In this document: positions 55,655 through 64,000 of the stretch, piece by piece | Position numbering within the stretch: position 1 is the first letter of the stretch | How the letters are laid out: each line of letters opens with the position of its first letter | DNA from: Actinopolyspora halophila DSM 43834 | GTDB taxonomy: Bacteria; Actinomycetota; Actinomycetes; Mycobacteriales; Pseudonocardiaceae | Direction: 5' to 3' | DNA length: 64,000 nucleotides | Assembly (NCBI RefSeq): GCF_000371785.1 | Contig: NZ_AQUI01000002.1 | Coordinates: 372,001 to 436,000 of the forward strand | Translations under genes and position numbers: made by a program | Notes under the pieces: model-generated | What the model was told of the DNA's origin: nothing | The model's database searches: none | The model's input: only the letters and a program-made list of their open reading frames with translations

Positions 55655-56485
55655 TCATTCCTCCCAGGGCAGAATCACGCGCCACGCTCCGTCGCGATGA
55701 ACAACCTTCGGAATGACCTTGTCGATCTCCCGCTCGACGGTCAAGGTGCTCGCAACGTCGGAGCGGCCTGCCAGTTCGGTCAACGTCACCCAGGTGGGCG
55801 GGAGCAGACCGCACTCCCCGGAACGCCAGTCGTTCAGCGCCTCCGCGGGGAGACGCCAGTAAGCCTCGGCGGCCTCCCCGGTGAGACCGTCCGCGCGTTG
55901 CCCCTCGGGAATGCTGGTGAGAAAGAACCGCGTGTCGTACCGGCGTGGTTCCACGGCCGGGGTCACCCAGTTCGACCAGGGGCGCAGCAGGTCGGCCCGC
56001 AGCACCAGCCCGTGCTCGGCGAGCATTCCCGCCAGGGAGAGCTCCTTGGCGACCAGGGCCTTTCGCTCCTCCGCGTAGCGCGTCGCCTCGCTGACCACGC
56101 TCTCGCGGGTCTCCCCGGCGAGCAGGACACCCGATTCCTCGAAGGTCTCGCGCACGGCCGCGCAGACCAGCGAGCGGGCTCGTTGCTCGTCACAACCGAA
56201 GCGAGTGGCCCACCACCCGGGGGAGGGCCCCGCCCACGCGATGCTCGTGTCGCTGTCGCGTTCGTCGACACCTCCGCCGGGGAAGGCCGTCATACCGCCG
56301 GCGAAGGGCATGCCCCTGATCCGTCGTTGCAGGAACACCTCGGGACCTTCCTGGCTGTCCCGCAACAGGACCACCGTGGCCGCGTCGCGCGGAGTGACGG
56401 GCGGGTCGGGTGGTCGTTCGGGGACCATCCCGTCCGGCAGGGTCAGTTCGGCAGGCAAGCGCATGGACGCGAGCCTAGCGGTCAT
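55655..56485 (-). CDS. Nudix hydrolase (NUDT19-like)
   Basis: 276 residues. The domain begins RDAATVVLLRDS, has LQRRIRGMPFAGGMTAFPGGGVDERD and an interrupted Nudix box. Its REXFEE element is AAVRETFEESGVLL about 40 residues after the Gly-rich half, as in NUDT19-like enzymes. The substrate may be acyl-CoA or another nucleoside diphosphate derivative. ATG 56485 or the in-frame ATG 56464 is the start. It lies between the MBL gene and the paralogue pair, all on the minus strand. Confidence 0.85.
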   Translation of the reverse strand: MTARLASMRLPAELTLPDGMVPERPPDPPVTPRDAATVVLLRDSQEGPEVFLQRRIRGMPFAGGMTAFPGGGVDERDSDTSIAWAGPSPGWWATRFGCDEQRARSLVCAAVRETFEESGVLLAGETRESVVSEATRYAEERKALVAKELSLAGMLAEHGLVLRADLLRPWSNWVTPAVEPRRYDTRFFLTSIPEGQRADGLTGEAAEAYWRLPAEALNDWRSGECGLLPPTWVTLTELAGRSDVASTLTVEREIDKVIPKVVHRDGAWRVILPWEE

Positions 56486-56533
56486 CCGGGAACCGGCACC
56501 GTGCCGCGTGCGAACGCTCGCCCGCGGCGAGTC

Positions 56534-57928
56534 TCACGGTTGCTGCGGCCCGACCGAACCGATCGGCGGGAAGTTCCCGGTTCCCGGAACGGTCGTGGTG
56601 CGCGGGTCCTGCTGCGTCTCGCCGCCCGTTCGGGTGACCGGTTCCGAGAACGCGTCCTGGGGCTCCGCCTGGTCCGGTTCCCTGTCCTGCTCCCGCTGCG
56701 CCAGCTCCTCGTGCAGCTTCCGCAGCAGGTTGCGCTCCCGGTCGGTGAGCTTGGCGTCCACGGCCGCGGGAACGTTCGGATTGGAGGCGGGCTCGTCCTG
56801 CTCGGACGGCGGGGGGTGTGAGAGTTCCGAGCCGTCGTCCGCTGTGGGAGCGGGTTCCTCCGTGAAGGCGGGGAGCCCGGCGGAGGCGGCGGACGGGAAA
56901 CTCATCGACTCCGGCTGGTTCTCGGGTTCGGGAAACTCCCGAGGAGCCGCGCCGGAGATGTCCGCGGGAGGGCGGTCGTCGAGGATGAAGCCGGTTTCCT
57001 CCGGGTCCGGTTCACTCGACGAGGACCTTTCCCCCTGGTACGGGGCGTAAGCGGGTAGGTCCTCGATGGGAGGCAGCCCCTGCGGGAGGAAATCGGAGCG
57101 GTCGGTTTCACCGTGCTCGGCAGCGGGCCACTCGGTCGTCGTGCTCACCGCGGGCGGATCGAGGTCGGGCTCCTCCCTCATCGCGGGGGAGTCGTGCTGT
57201 TGCCGTGCTCGTGTCGGCGGTTCGGGAAACGTCTCCTGGGGGTGGGCCTGCTTCGTGAAGTCGGCGAAGGAGCGGTTCCCGCGCACCTCGTGCCTCGTGG
57301 GCTCGGGCTGGGTGACGGAGGCGTGGTCCAGCTCCACCTCGTGGGAGACGGTCAGCGCGTCGCGGTGGTAGTCGGGCAGTTCGTCGCCGGTTTCGAAGGC
57401 TTCGACCGAGCAGCCTATGCCGGAACGCCGCAGTGCCTGCACGAGCTGGTACCCGGTCGGTCCGACGGCGGTCGATCCATCCACTTCGGCCAGCAGTACT
57501 CTGCGGGGCACCGCTTCGGCCGCGACTCCGGCCGCCGTGGTCCGTGCCGCGCACCACAGCGAACGCAGGTTCGGCAGGCGGGGCGCGACCGTGCGCAGTG
57601 CCGCGGCGAGGTCGTCGACCCGTTCCGGCTCGGTGAACCTGTGCGGCTCCGAGGTGCCGGTCTCGCCCGGCACGAGCCGTTGGGCCAACCCGCTGCGCGA
57701 GTTGGCCTGCCCGAGGATCGCCGCGAGTTCGTGCTGTTCCGCACGGTTCACCACGATCCCGCCTGCCAGCAGCGATCCGGTGACGAGCTCGGCGGCGACA
57801 TCGGTCTGGCCCGCTCCCGCGAGCTCGCGTGCGGTGTTGACCGCGTCGTCGTCCAACCGGCCGGTGAGGTTCAGCAGCAGGTCGTGCAGCCGCTCGGCCG
57901 GTCCGGCACCGTCTGCCACGTCCACCAC
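56534..57928 (-). CDS. Unknown protein, long paralogue with acidic Pro-rich tail
   Basis: 464 residues. The N-terminal part has LHDLLLNLTGRLDDDAVNTA and NRAEQHELAAILGQA. The middle has VLLAEVDGSTAVGPTGYQLV, GIGCSVEAFETGDELPDYHR and a following ALTVSHEVEL. The last 240 residues are disordered, acidic and Pro/Ser-rich, ending with a short predicted coiled coil near AKLTDRERNLLRKLHEELAQ. GTG 57928 has AAGGAG six bases upstream. It shares its folded part with the protein encoded 47 bases before it. I recognise no named family. The tail suggests a scaffold or regulatory role, not an enzyme. Confidence 0.7.
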   Translation of the reverse strand: MVDVADGAGPAERLHDLLLNLTGRLDDDAVNTARELAGAGQTDVAAELVTGSLLAGGIVVNRAEQHELAAILGQANSRSGLAQRLVPGETGTSEPHRFTEPERVDDLAAALRTVAPRLPNLRSLWCAARTTAAGVAAEAVPRRVLLAEVDGSTAVGPTGYQLVQALRRSGIGCSVEAFETGDELPDYHRDALTVSHEVELDHASVTQPEPTRHEVRGNRSFADFTKQAHPQETFPEPPTRARQQHDSPAMREEPDLDPPAVSTTTEWPAAEHGETDRSDFLPQGLPPIEDLPAYAPYQGERSSSSEPDPEETGFILDDRPPADISGAAPREFPEPENQPESMSFPSAASAGLPAFTEEPAPTADDGSELSHPPPSEQDEPASNPNVPAAVDAKLTDRERNLLRKLHEELAQREQDREPDQAEPQDAFSEPVTRTGGETQQDPRTTTVPGTGNFPPIGSVGPQQP

Positions 57929-57975
57929 GGGGATCTCCTTATTTCTGCGGGCGTGTCCTGTCCTGTTCCGCGCGG

Positions 57976-58608
57976 TCAGCTCTGGCCGACGAGTTCGCCG
58001 TTGCCTGTGCAGATCAGGTTCGACGCGGTGTGCGCTCGACCGTGGTAATCGGGGAGCTCGACGTCGGGGGGAAGCACTTCGACCAGCGGGGCGTGGTTTC
58101 CGAGGGCACGGAGGATTCGTTGGACCTCCCCCGTGAGTTCGACCGGGTCTCCGGATGTGATTACCAACACCACCCGGACCGGTGAGTCGTCGTTCGCGGT
58201 CTCCCGGCGCCAGCTGCCGCGTACCTCGTGGACGCCGGGACGTCCTCTCAGGGAGGCGCCGAGCACGAGGGCTTCCGAGTCCCCCTTGTCGTCGGTGGGG
58301 CCCGTTGCGCTGAACGAGTGACGCCGCCCCGCGCGGGGTCCGTCGGGGGACGGTTCGGCCGGCAGTATCGCGCCCACCGCCGCCGGATCGGCTCCGAGGG
58401 GCAGCAGGGCATCGGAGAGCAAGCGGTGTTCCTCGTCGGTGAGCCCGATGCGGTCGCGCAGCAGGTGCTTGGGCAGGGAAACGGCGAGGACTTCCGCGGC
58501 GCCACCGGCCAACCAGTCGCGGTAACGCCACAGCGAATCGCTCGGGAGCCGGTCGGCGAGGTGGAGCAGCAGCTCGTGACACAACAGGCCGGTTTCGCGG
58601 TCGGTCAC
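57976..58608 (-). CDS. Unknown protein, short paralogue
   Basis: 210 residues. The N-terminal LLCHELLLHLADRLPSDSLW and DEEHRLLSDALLPLG align with the long paralogue, as do VRVVLVITSGDPVELTGEVQ, and VELPDYHGRAHTASNLI (against ELPDYHRDALTVSHEV). There is no acidic tail. The start is GTG 58608 with a weak AAGAG. The two proteins are probably products of tandem duplication and may form a hetero-oligomer. The 322-base gap upstream (58609-58930) has no ORF; it contains the presumed promoter, with AT-rich GTGATTTTCCTCCGGAAATC (read on plus) near 58681. Confidence 0.7.
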   Translation of the reverse strand: MTDRETGLLCHELLLHLADRLPSDSLWRYRDWLAGGAAEVLAVSLPKHLLRDRIGLTDEEHRLLSDALLPLGADPAAVGAILPAEPSPDGPRAGRRHSFSATGPTDDKGDSEALVLGASLRGRPGVHEVRGSWRRETANDDSPVRVVLVITSGDPVELTGEVQRILRALGNHAPLVEVLPPDVELPDYHGRAHTASNLICTGNGELVGQS

Positions 58609-58930
58609 CTCTTGTCATCCCCTCCTGGGGCTCTCCCCAGCACGCTGCGTTGAACGATCACCCTCGCCATGCATCCGTACGGGTGATTTTCCTCCGGAAA
58701 TCTCAGCGATCAACCCGCGACACGCGCGGGAGGATCACGCACGGTTCACTGTAAGCAGGCTTGACCGAGTGCTCGCAGGGGAGGCACCTCACGGGGAGTC
58801 CTCCCCACGACACGAAGTGCCGTGCCCGCTGCCCCCGGTAGCGTGTTCAGCGGGCCGGTGGTGCGGGAGCTCGTTCGCCGGGACGGAAGCGGTGCGCCAC
58901 CCCTTCGTGTGGTTCGACGACGCCCGCGGT

Positions 58931-59398
58931 TCACACGGTGGTGTCGATTTCCGCGATCAGCTCGACTTCCACCGGCGCACCGAGGGGAAGCTCCGCCACC
59001 CCCACGGCGGAGCGGGCGTGGGTACCCGCGTCCCCGAAGACCTCCCCGAGCAGTTCCGAGGCCCCGTTGAGCACTGCGGGCTGCGCGTTGAACCCCTCGG
59101 CCGAGGCGACGAAACCGACGACCTTGACCACGCCGGCCAACGAGTCCAACCCCACGAGACCGTGCACGGCAGCGAGAGCGTTCAACGTGCAGGTACGCGC
59201 GAGTCGTCGTCCCTCGTCCTGGTCCACCTCCGCGCCGAGCTTGCCCGTCGTGAGCAGCTCACCACCCACGATCGGAAGCTGACCCGCCGTGTACACGTGA
59301 CCCCCGCTGCGTACGGCCGGAGCGTAGGAGGCAACGGGGCGTGCCACCTCGGGCAGCTCCACGCCGATCTCGGCCAGTCGCTGTGTCCACTTGCGCAT
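58931..59398 (-). CDS. RidA-family (YjgF/YER057c) protein
   Basis: 155 residues. The N-terminal third has the VRSGGHVYTAGQLPIVGGEL pattern and the C-terminal GTHARSAVGVAELPLGAPVEVE with the conserved Arg of enamine/imine deaminases. Equivalent to Rv3678c. Bona fide RidA deaminates reactive 2-aminoacrylate; this subgroup has a longer Lys-less N-terminus and may have another role. ATG 59398 is used. A hairpin is found further upstream, separating it from the DUF4177 gene. Confidence 0.88.
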   Translation of the reverse strand: MRKWTQRLAEIGVELPEVARPVASYAPAVRSGGHVYTAGQLPIVGGELLTTGKLGAEVDQDEGRRLARTCTLNALAAVHGLVGLDSLAGVVKVVGFVASAEGFNAQPAVLNGASELLGEVFGDAGTHARSAVGVAELPLGAPVEVELIAEIDTTV

Positions 59399-59526
59399 TC
59401 GGCGACCCCAATCTCCTCCCCCGCGGGCCGCCCCGGTCGGTACTCCGCGGGTCGACGCGCCCGGCAGGGGCGGAGGACGGGACTTTTCGGCGTGCCCCGG
59501 AAAGTCCTCGGAAAACTACGGCGGGG

Positions 59527-59560
59527 AACCCGCACGCCGGGCGGACCCGCCGTGCGGGTT
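59527..59560 (-). terminator. Hairpin after DUF4177 gene
   Basis: AACCCGCACG and CGTGCGGGTT form a perfect ten-base stem, six bases after the stop of the DUF4177 gene. No T-run. Confidence 0.6.
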
Positions 59561-59565
59561 CGTGA

Positions 59566-59721
59566 TCATTCCTTGGCGCGCTTCATGTAGGCGACCATCT
59601 GTTCACCGGTCGGACCGGGCAGCACGGCGACGAGCTCCCAACCGTCGTCGCCCCACTGGTCGAGTATCTGCTTGGTCGCGTGGCTGAGCAGCGGCACTGT
59701 CGAGTACTCCCACTTGGTCAT
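59566..59721 (-). CDS. DUF4177 protein (Rv3678A-like)
   Basis: A 51-residue protein reading MTKWEYSTVPLLSH, then LDQWGDDGWELVAVLPGPTG and MVAYMKRAKE. The WEYxTVPL and DGWELVAV elements are the DUF4177 pattern. It occupies the place of the small gene between Rv3678c and Rv3679 in mycobacteria. The ATG at 59721 has no clear ribosome site, so leaderless translation is possible. Function is unknown. Confidence 0.85.
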   Translation of the reverse strand: MTKWEYSTVPLLSHATKQILDQWGDDGWELVAVLPGPTGEQMVAYMKRAKE

Positions 59722-59881
59722 GGCGCCACCCTACTAACCGAGGCCCGCGCCGGGTGACTTGCGTGGGTGGCCGCGTCGGAGCACGAAGTGGGAGAGCACC
59801 GCCCCCCGGGGCGCTGTCGGAGCGGGAACCGGCCGAGCGGTGTTTTTCCGCCGCGGGCGGACACGAACCCTCCGACGGACC

Positions 59882-59887
59882 TAGGCT
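59882..59887 (+). promoter_or_regulatory. -10 box giving leaderless ATPase transcript
   Basis: TAGGCT is exactly six bases before GTG 59894, the same layout as upstream of the leuA leader. No ribosome-binding site is present. Confidence 0.5.
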
Positions 59888-59893
59888 GAGCGC

Positions 59894-60898
59894 GTGAGTT
59901 CTGAATGGGACCGCCAACTGGACCACGCCAGGCTGCACTTCGTCAGCGGCAAGGGCGGCGCGGGCAAGACGACCGCGGCTGCCTCGCTCGCGTTGGCGCT
60001 CGCCACCGGAGGGCGCAGGGTGCTGCTGGTCGAGGTGGAGGGCAGACAGGGGTTGGCGCAGCTGTTCGACACTCCTCCGCTGGAGTACTCGGAACGCCGG
60101 TTGGCCGCCGCCCCCGGTGGCGGTGAGGTGAAGGCACTGGCGATCGAGGCGGAGGCGGCGCTGCTCGAATACCTCGCCATGTACTACGGCCTCGGCTTCG
60201 CCGGGCGCACCCTGCGCAAGATGGGGGCCATCGAGTTCGCGACGACACTGGCCCCGGGACTGAGCGACGTCCTGTTCACGGGCAAGATCAAGGAGTGCGT
60301 GCGTCGCACCGACTCCAACGGGCGGTACAGCTACGACGCCGTGGTGGTCGACGCGCCCCCGACCGGCAGGATCGTCAAGTTCCTGGACGTCACCCGCGCG
60401 ATGGCCGATCTGGCCCGGATGGGGCCGATCCACGGTCAGAGCGAGGACGTGGTCGCGTTGCTGCACTCCTCGGACACGGTGGTGCATCTGGTGACCCTGC
60501 CGGAGCAGCTACCGGTCAGAGAAACCCTGGAGACGGTGGACGAGCTGGCCGCGGCCGACCTGCGACCGGGGGCCGTGCTGCTCAATCGGGCTCGTCCGGC
60601 CCGGCTGGCCACCCGCTCGGTATCGGCCGCGGCGGATGGCAGAGTGGACGCGAACCGGATCCGGGGTGGGCTGGACTCGGCCGGGCTGGATTGGGACGAC
60701 GAAGTGCTCGACGGGCTGGTCGCCGAGACCGTCGACCACGCGACCAGGGCGAGCGCGGAACTCTCGGCGCGGGAACGACTCCACGGCGCCGATCTGCCCT
60801 CGCTCGATCTGGCTGAGTACGTGGACGGGATCGATGTGGCCGCACTGTACGAGTTGGCCGAGGAGCTCGTCGCCCGCGGTGTCGGAGGAAACAGTTGA
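59894..60898 (+). CDS. Get3/ArsA-like ATPase, first subunit (Rv3679-like)
   Basis: 334 residues. The deviant Walker A is [10 protein letters not shown] (residues 18-27). [20 protein letters not shown] holds the switch II Asp. In M. tuberculosis the Rv3679-Rv3680 proteins form a heteromeric ATPase related to Get3; mutants are sensitive to nitric oxide and glycerol. There is no membrane segment. GTG 59894 appears leaderless. It overlaps the partner gene by four bases (TTGA), so equal expression is likely. Confidence 0.88.
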   Translation: MSSEWDRQLDHARLHFVSGKGGAGKTTAAASLALALATGGRRVLLVEVEGRQGLAQLFDTPPLEYSERRLAAAPGGGEVKALAIEAEAALLEYLAMYYGLGFAGRTLRKMGAIEFATTLAPGLSDVLFTGKIKECVRRTDSNGRYSYDAVVVDAPPTGRIVKFLDVTRAMADLARMGPIHGQSEDVVALLHSSDTVVHLVTLPEQLPVRETLETVDELAAADLRPGAVLLNRARPARLATRSVSAAADGRVDANRIRGGLDSAGLDWDDEVLDGLVAETVDHATRASAELSARERLHGADLPSLDLAEYVDGIDVAALYELAEELVARGVGGNS

Positions 60899-62028
60899 AC
60901 GACCGGTCCGGTTCCGAAAGACTCGACATCGACGCGCTCGTCGACGACCCGGAAACCGGGATCGTCGTGTGCTGCGGTTCGGGAGGGGTCGGCAAGACCA
61001 CGACGGCCGCGGCTCTCGGGATCCGGGCTGCCGCGCGCGGTCGCAAGGTCGTGGTGCTCACGATAGATCCGGCCCGCAGGCTGGCCCAGGCGCTGGGACT
61101 GGCCGAGTTGGACAACCGCCCGCGACGCGTGGAGTTGGGTCCCGAGGTGCCGGGGGAGCTGCACGCCATGATGCTCGACATGCGCAGGACCTTCGACGAC
61201 ATGGTCCTGGCGCACGCCGGGCGCGAGCGGGCCAGGCAGATCCTGGACAACCCCTTCTACCAGACCGTGTCCACCTCGTTCTCCGGAACGCAGGAGTACA
61301 TGGCCATGGAAAAGCTCGGTCAGCTGACCGCGGAGGAGGAGTGGGACCTGATCGTGGTGGACACTCCGCCGAGCAGGTCCGCGCTGGACTTCCTGGACGC
61401 GCCCCAACGGCTCTCCACGATCCTGGACGGGAAGCTGATCAGGATGCTGGCCAGTCCGGCGCGGGCGGGCGGAAAAGGCCTCCGCAGGATAGTCGGAGCG
61501 GGATTCGGCGTGTTCGCCAAGACCGTTTCGACGATCGTCGGCCACCAGCTACTGGCCGACGCGGCCGCTTTCGTGCAGGCCTTCGACTCGACCTTCGGCG
61601 GATTCCGGGAACGGGCCGCGCACACCTACCGGCTGCTGCGCTCGCCGGGGACCAGATTTCTCGTGGTGGCGGCTCCCGAACCGGACGCGTTGCGCGAGGC
61701 CTCCTACTTCGTCGAACGGCTTTCCGCGGACTCGATGCCGTTGGCCGGGTTGGTGGCCAACCGCACGCATCCGGTGCTGGCCGACCTGCCCGCCGCGCGT
61801 GCGGTCTCCGCGGCGGAGGAGCTCGAGTCGGCGGGGCACTCGCCGTTGGCCGCCTCGGTGCTCCGGCTGCACGCGGACCGGGTCGCCGTGGCCGAGCGCG
61901 AGAAAAGGCTGTTGGCCAGGTTCACCCGCGCGCACCCGGAAGTGGAACTCGTCGGTGTTCCGGCCATGCCGCACGACGTGCACGACCTGGCCGGACTCAC
62001 CGAGATCGGAGAGAGGCTGGCCGGGTGA
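60895..62028 (+). CDS. Get3/ArsA-like ATPase, second subunit (Rv3680-like)
   Basis: 377 residues. Walker A is [15 protein letters not shown] (residues 28-41), lacking the first Lys of the deviant motif, as in the mycobacterial partner. [17 protein letters not shown] is the family switch [18 protein letters not shown] carries switch II, and [21 protein letters not shown] the later nucleotide-binding part. Start TTG 60895 overlaps the first subunit stop. The pair lies ahead of whiB4-like, as in mycobacteria. Confidence 0.88.
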   Translation: MNDRSGSERLDIDALVDDPETGIVVCCGSGGVGKTTTAAALGIRAAARGRKVVVLTIDPARRLAQALGLAELDNRPRRVELGPEVPGELHAMMLDMRRTFDDMVLAHAGRERARQILDNPFYQTVSTSFSGTQEYMAMEKLGQLTAEEEWDLIVVDTPPSRSALDFLDAPQRLSTILDGKLIRMLASPARAGGKGLRRIVGAGFGVFAKTVSTIVGHQLLADAAAFVQAFDSTFGGFRERAAHTYRLLRSPGTRFLVVAAPEPDALREASYFVERLSADSMPLAGLVANRTHPVLADLPAARAVSAAEELESAGHSPLAASVLRLHADRVAVAEREKRLLARFTRAHPEVELVGVPAMPHDVHDLAGLTEIGERLAG

Positions 62029-62154
62029 ACCGGCGAGCCCCTCGAGAACAATCTTCACGGCTCAGTTCGTTCGGGCACTGCTCGGTCGGTCCGGTCGTCG
62101 GACAAGCGGCGCGACCGCTTCTCATCACCCGCGCGACCCGAGCCGCTTTTCACC

Positions 62155-62292
62155 ACCCGAGCACCCGGCGCCGCCGGGGGTTCTCGGTCTCGGGTCTCGC
62201 GAGGACGGTCCCGACGTTGTGTAGCCGCTACCCGAGGTCGGGGAACCCGCAGCGAGACCCCGACTGAGGTTCCCCCACGGAACCACCCACGC
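62155..62292 (-). repeat. Dispersed intergenic repeat, copy 7 (inverted)
   Basis: The reverse complement reads GTGGGGGAACCTCAGTCGGG, GCTGCGGGTTCCCCGACCTC, GGGTAGCGGCTACACAACGT, CGGGACCGTCCTCGCGAGAC and GAGAACCCCCGGCGGCGCCG, a full copy. It lies between the convergent ATPase and WhiB genes, filling the gap 62029-62320. Confidence 0.8.
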
Positions 62293-62320
62293 AGATCAAG
62301 CCGCCGACCCGCTCAACGGG

Positions 62321-62620
62321 TCAGCCCAGTTGGTAGGCGTCGGGCCGGGTGTAGTCCTCGCGCGCGGCTTCCAGCAGCTCACGCCAATTACCTACGTCGG
62401 GGCGCCTGCGCAGCAGTGCCCGTCGTTCGCGTTCGGTCATCCCGCCCCAGACTCCGAATTCGATCTTCTTGTCCAGTGCCTCGGCGAGGCACTCGGTGCG
62501 CACGGGGCAGCCGAAGCAGATCGTGCGCGCTTTGCGCTGCTCCGCTCCCCGTACGAAAAGCTGGTCCGGGTTTTTGTCGCGGCATGCCGCATTAACCCGC
62601 CAGTCCCCCTGTTCGAGCAT
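62321..62620 (-). CDS. whiB4: WhiB4-like iron-sulfur transcription factor
   Basis: 99 residues from ATG 62620. Four cysteines (13, 35, 38, 44; the last three as C-x2-C-x5-C) hold a 4Fe-4S cluster. The turn is FGVWGGMTERERRALLRRRP, followed by a basic tail for DNA binding. WhiB4 of mycobacteria is a redox sensor of oxygen and NO that controls antioxidant genes. Position next to the Get3-like pair and ponA2 matches Rv3681c. A longer start at TTG 62662 would add 14 residues; the GC-rich GGAGCTGGGGG upstream favours 62620. Confidence 0.9.
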   Translation of the reverse strand: MLEQGDWRVNAACRDKNPDQLFVRGAEQRKARTICFGCPVRTECLAEALDKKIEFGVWGGMTERERRALLRRRPDVGNWRELLEAAREDYTRPDAYQLG

Positions 62621-62855
62621 CAAAGCCCCCAGCTCCTCACTGGATCGTCGGCGACCATGCAAGCTCCGGGCCCCCCGGCACCGGCTGTCGTGGCGTGCTT
62701 ACAGCCCGCTACGACATCTCGTCGCTAGACGTGGACGCACACTAGAAGATCTCGGTTCCAAGGCCAACCGACTTTCGTGGGATTTTTCTTACGCACTCAT
62801 CACATCGGGCGTCATTGACCGCGACAGCGAGTGGCGTTCCCGCACGCGTCCTACC

Positions 62856-64000
62856 GTGAGTGCTGTGCGGATTCGCAACGGCGTGCTCAAGCTGTTCGGT
62901 CTCTGTGTGCTGGCCGGTGTCCTGGTCGCCGGCATGTTGTTCCCCGCCGTGGGATCACTGGGAGTGGTGTCGAACCGTGCCAGCGACGCGGTGAACAGGA
63001 TCTCGACGGAACTGCTCACCGAGCAGCCACCCCTTGTGAGCACTGTCACGGACAGGGCGGGCAACCCGATCGCTCATCTCTACAAGCAGTACCGCACGCC
63101 CGCGAGCTCCGATCAGATCGCGAACACGATGAAGGCGGCCATGGTCGCGATCGAGGATCAGCGCTACTACGAGCACGAGGGGGTGGACTGGCCGGGAACG
63201 GTGCGTGCTTTCGTCAGCAACCAGGTGGCGGGAGAGATCACCCAGGGGGCTTCGACGATCACCCAGCAGTACGTGAAGAACTACCTGGTGCACGTCGACG
63301 CGGCGGGGGAACCGGTCGAGCAGGCCGAGGCCAGCGAGCAGACCGTGGCGCGCAAACTGCGGGAGATCCGCATCGCCCTGCAGCTGGAGAAGCGCCTGAG
63401 CAAGGAAGAGATCCTCACGCGCTATCTGAACGTGGTCCCCTACGGCAACCGGATCTACGGGGTCGCCGCGGCTTCACAGGCCTACTTCGACACCACCCCG
63501 GACCAGCTCACCGTTCCGCAGGCCGCGCTGCTCGCCGGAGTGGTCAACCGACCGGGTTCGCTGAACCCCGTCACGCAACCGGATGAGGCCAAGTACCGGC
63601 GCGACCTGGTGATCGACGCCATGGCCAAACAGGACCGGATCACCCCGGAGAGAGCTCGCGAGGCCAAGCGGGCTCCGCTCGGGATCGAGAAGCCACTGGA
63701 CAAGTTGCCCAACGGTTGTGTGGGCGCGGGCGCCGAGAACGGCTTCTTCTGCAAGTACGTCGAGAACTACCTGCAGCGGGCCGGGTTCTCCCTCGAACAG
63801 GTGCGCCGCGGCGGCTACACGATACGCACCACACTGGACCAGCGGATAACGGCCGCGGCGAAGGACTCGGCGGAGCAGGGGGTGCCCAAGGACAGCGAGC
63901 GGATCGCGAACGCACTTTCCGTGGTGGAGCCGGGCCAGAACAAACACCGCGTCCGGGCGCTGGTGGCCAACCGCGACTTCGGATTCGACAAGCAGGAGGG
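62856..64000 (+). CDS. Bifunctional penicillin-binding protein, PonA2-like (partial)
   Basis: The first 381 codons; the gene continues past the window end. GTG 62856 begins MSAVRIRNGVLKLFG with a single TM helix at about 12-35. The transglycosylase (GT51) domain has catalytic Glu100 in VAIEDQRYYEHEGVDW, then QGASTITQQYVKN (residues 128-140), RKLREIRIALQLEKRLSKEEIL and YLNVVPYGNRIYGVAAASQAYF. The transpeptidase domain has only just begun (GGYTIRTTLDQRITAAAK). PonA2-type enzymes synthesise and cross-link peptidoglycan; the M. tuberculosis counterpart is Rv3682. The divergent gap 62663-62855 contains promoter candidates for it and whiB. Confidence 0.95.
   Translation, partial: MSAVRIRNGVLKLFGLCVLAGVLVAGMLFPAVGSLGVVSNRASDAVNRISTELLTEQPPLVSTVTDRAGNPIAHLYKQYRTPASSDQIANTMKAAMVAIEDQRYYEHEGVDWPGTVRAFVSNQVAGEITQGASTITQQYVKNYLVHVDAAGEPVEQAEASEQTVARKLREIRIALQLEKRLSKEEILTRYLNVVPYGNRIYGVAAASQAYFDTTPDQLTVPQAALLAGVVNRPGSLNPVTQPDEAKYRRDLVIDAMAKQDRITPERAREAKRAPLGIEKPLDKLPNGCVGAGAENGFFCKYVENYLQRAGFSLEQVRRGGYTIRTTLDQRITAAAKDSAEQGVPKDSERIANALSVVEPGQNKHRVRALVANRDFGFDKQE

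Overview
The window is high-GC DNA with strong GC3 bias, GTG and TTG starts, WhiB, IniBAC, Scr1/DUF397-type and MarP families. This points to a mycelial actinobacterium of the Pseudonocardiales (Actinopolyspora or Saccharopolyspora-like; this is inferred from gene content, not proven). I saw no rRNA, tRNA, CRISPR array, insertion sequence or prophage.

Layout. 0-7 kb: a P-loop kinase and a complete Dpp/Opp-type peptide ABC importer operon. 7-16 kb: amino-acid biosynthesis. It holds leuA with a leaderless leucine-rich leader peptide, paired small membrane proteins, a nitroreductase, a PIG-V-type mannosyltransferase, then lysC-asd with the internal lysC-beta start. 16-20 kb: a gluconate kinase and GntP permease. 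19-22 kb: a decayed Scr1-type regulator with a DUF397 partner, a DUF3558 lipoprotein and a frameshifted partner gene. 22-24 kb: a Fur-type regulator and catalase. 24-35 kb: a GT87 glycosyltransferase, then an iniBAC-like envelope-stress cluster (dynamin-like IniC and IniA, repeat protein IniB) divergent from a membrane-anchored Hsp70-like ATPase and a large IniR-like LuxR regulator. 35-42 kb: methyltransferase, HSL-type hydrolase, FMN reductase, Dps, Old Yellow Enzyme, nucleoside hydrolase and a Fic-like relic. 42-64 kb: a block collinear with M. tuberculosis Rv3667-Rv3682: acs, (nhaA), holin-like protein, MarP protease, CoA-type Nudix, TlpA-like thioredoxin, nth, small membrane protein, crp, (MFS), metallo-beta-lactamase fold protein, Nudix, two paralogous unknowns, RidA, DUF4177, two Get3/ArsA-like ATPases, whiB4-like and a ponA2-like penicillin-binding protein that runs off the end.

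Cooperation. The right-hand block gathers envelope, acid, redox and cAMP functions: MarP, TlpA, Nudix and Nth are translationally coupled, and Crp has a candidate auto-operator. Two features outside ordinary genes stand out. One is a dispersed intergenic repeat of about 140 bp with a conserved hairpin, present in at least seven places. The other is a module of two parS-like CGTTTCGCGCGAAACG palindromes that occurs twice. Four genes look damaged by small lesions: a Uma2 nonsense codon, a one-base deletion in the DUF3558 partner, a broken helix-turn-helix and an EEP nuclease remnant.
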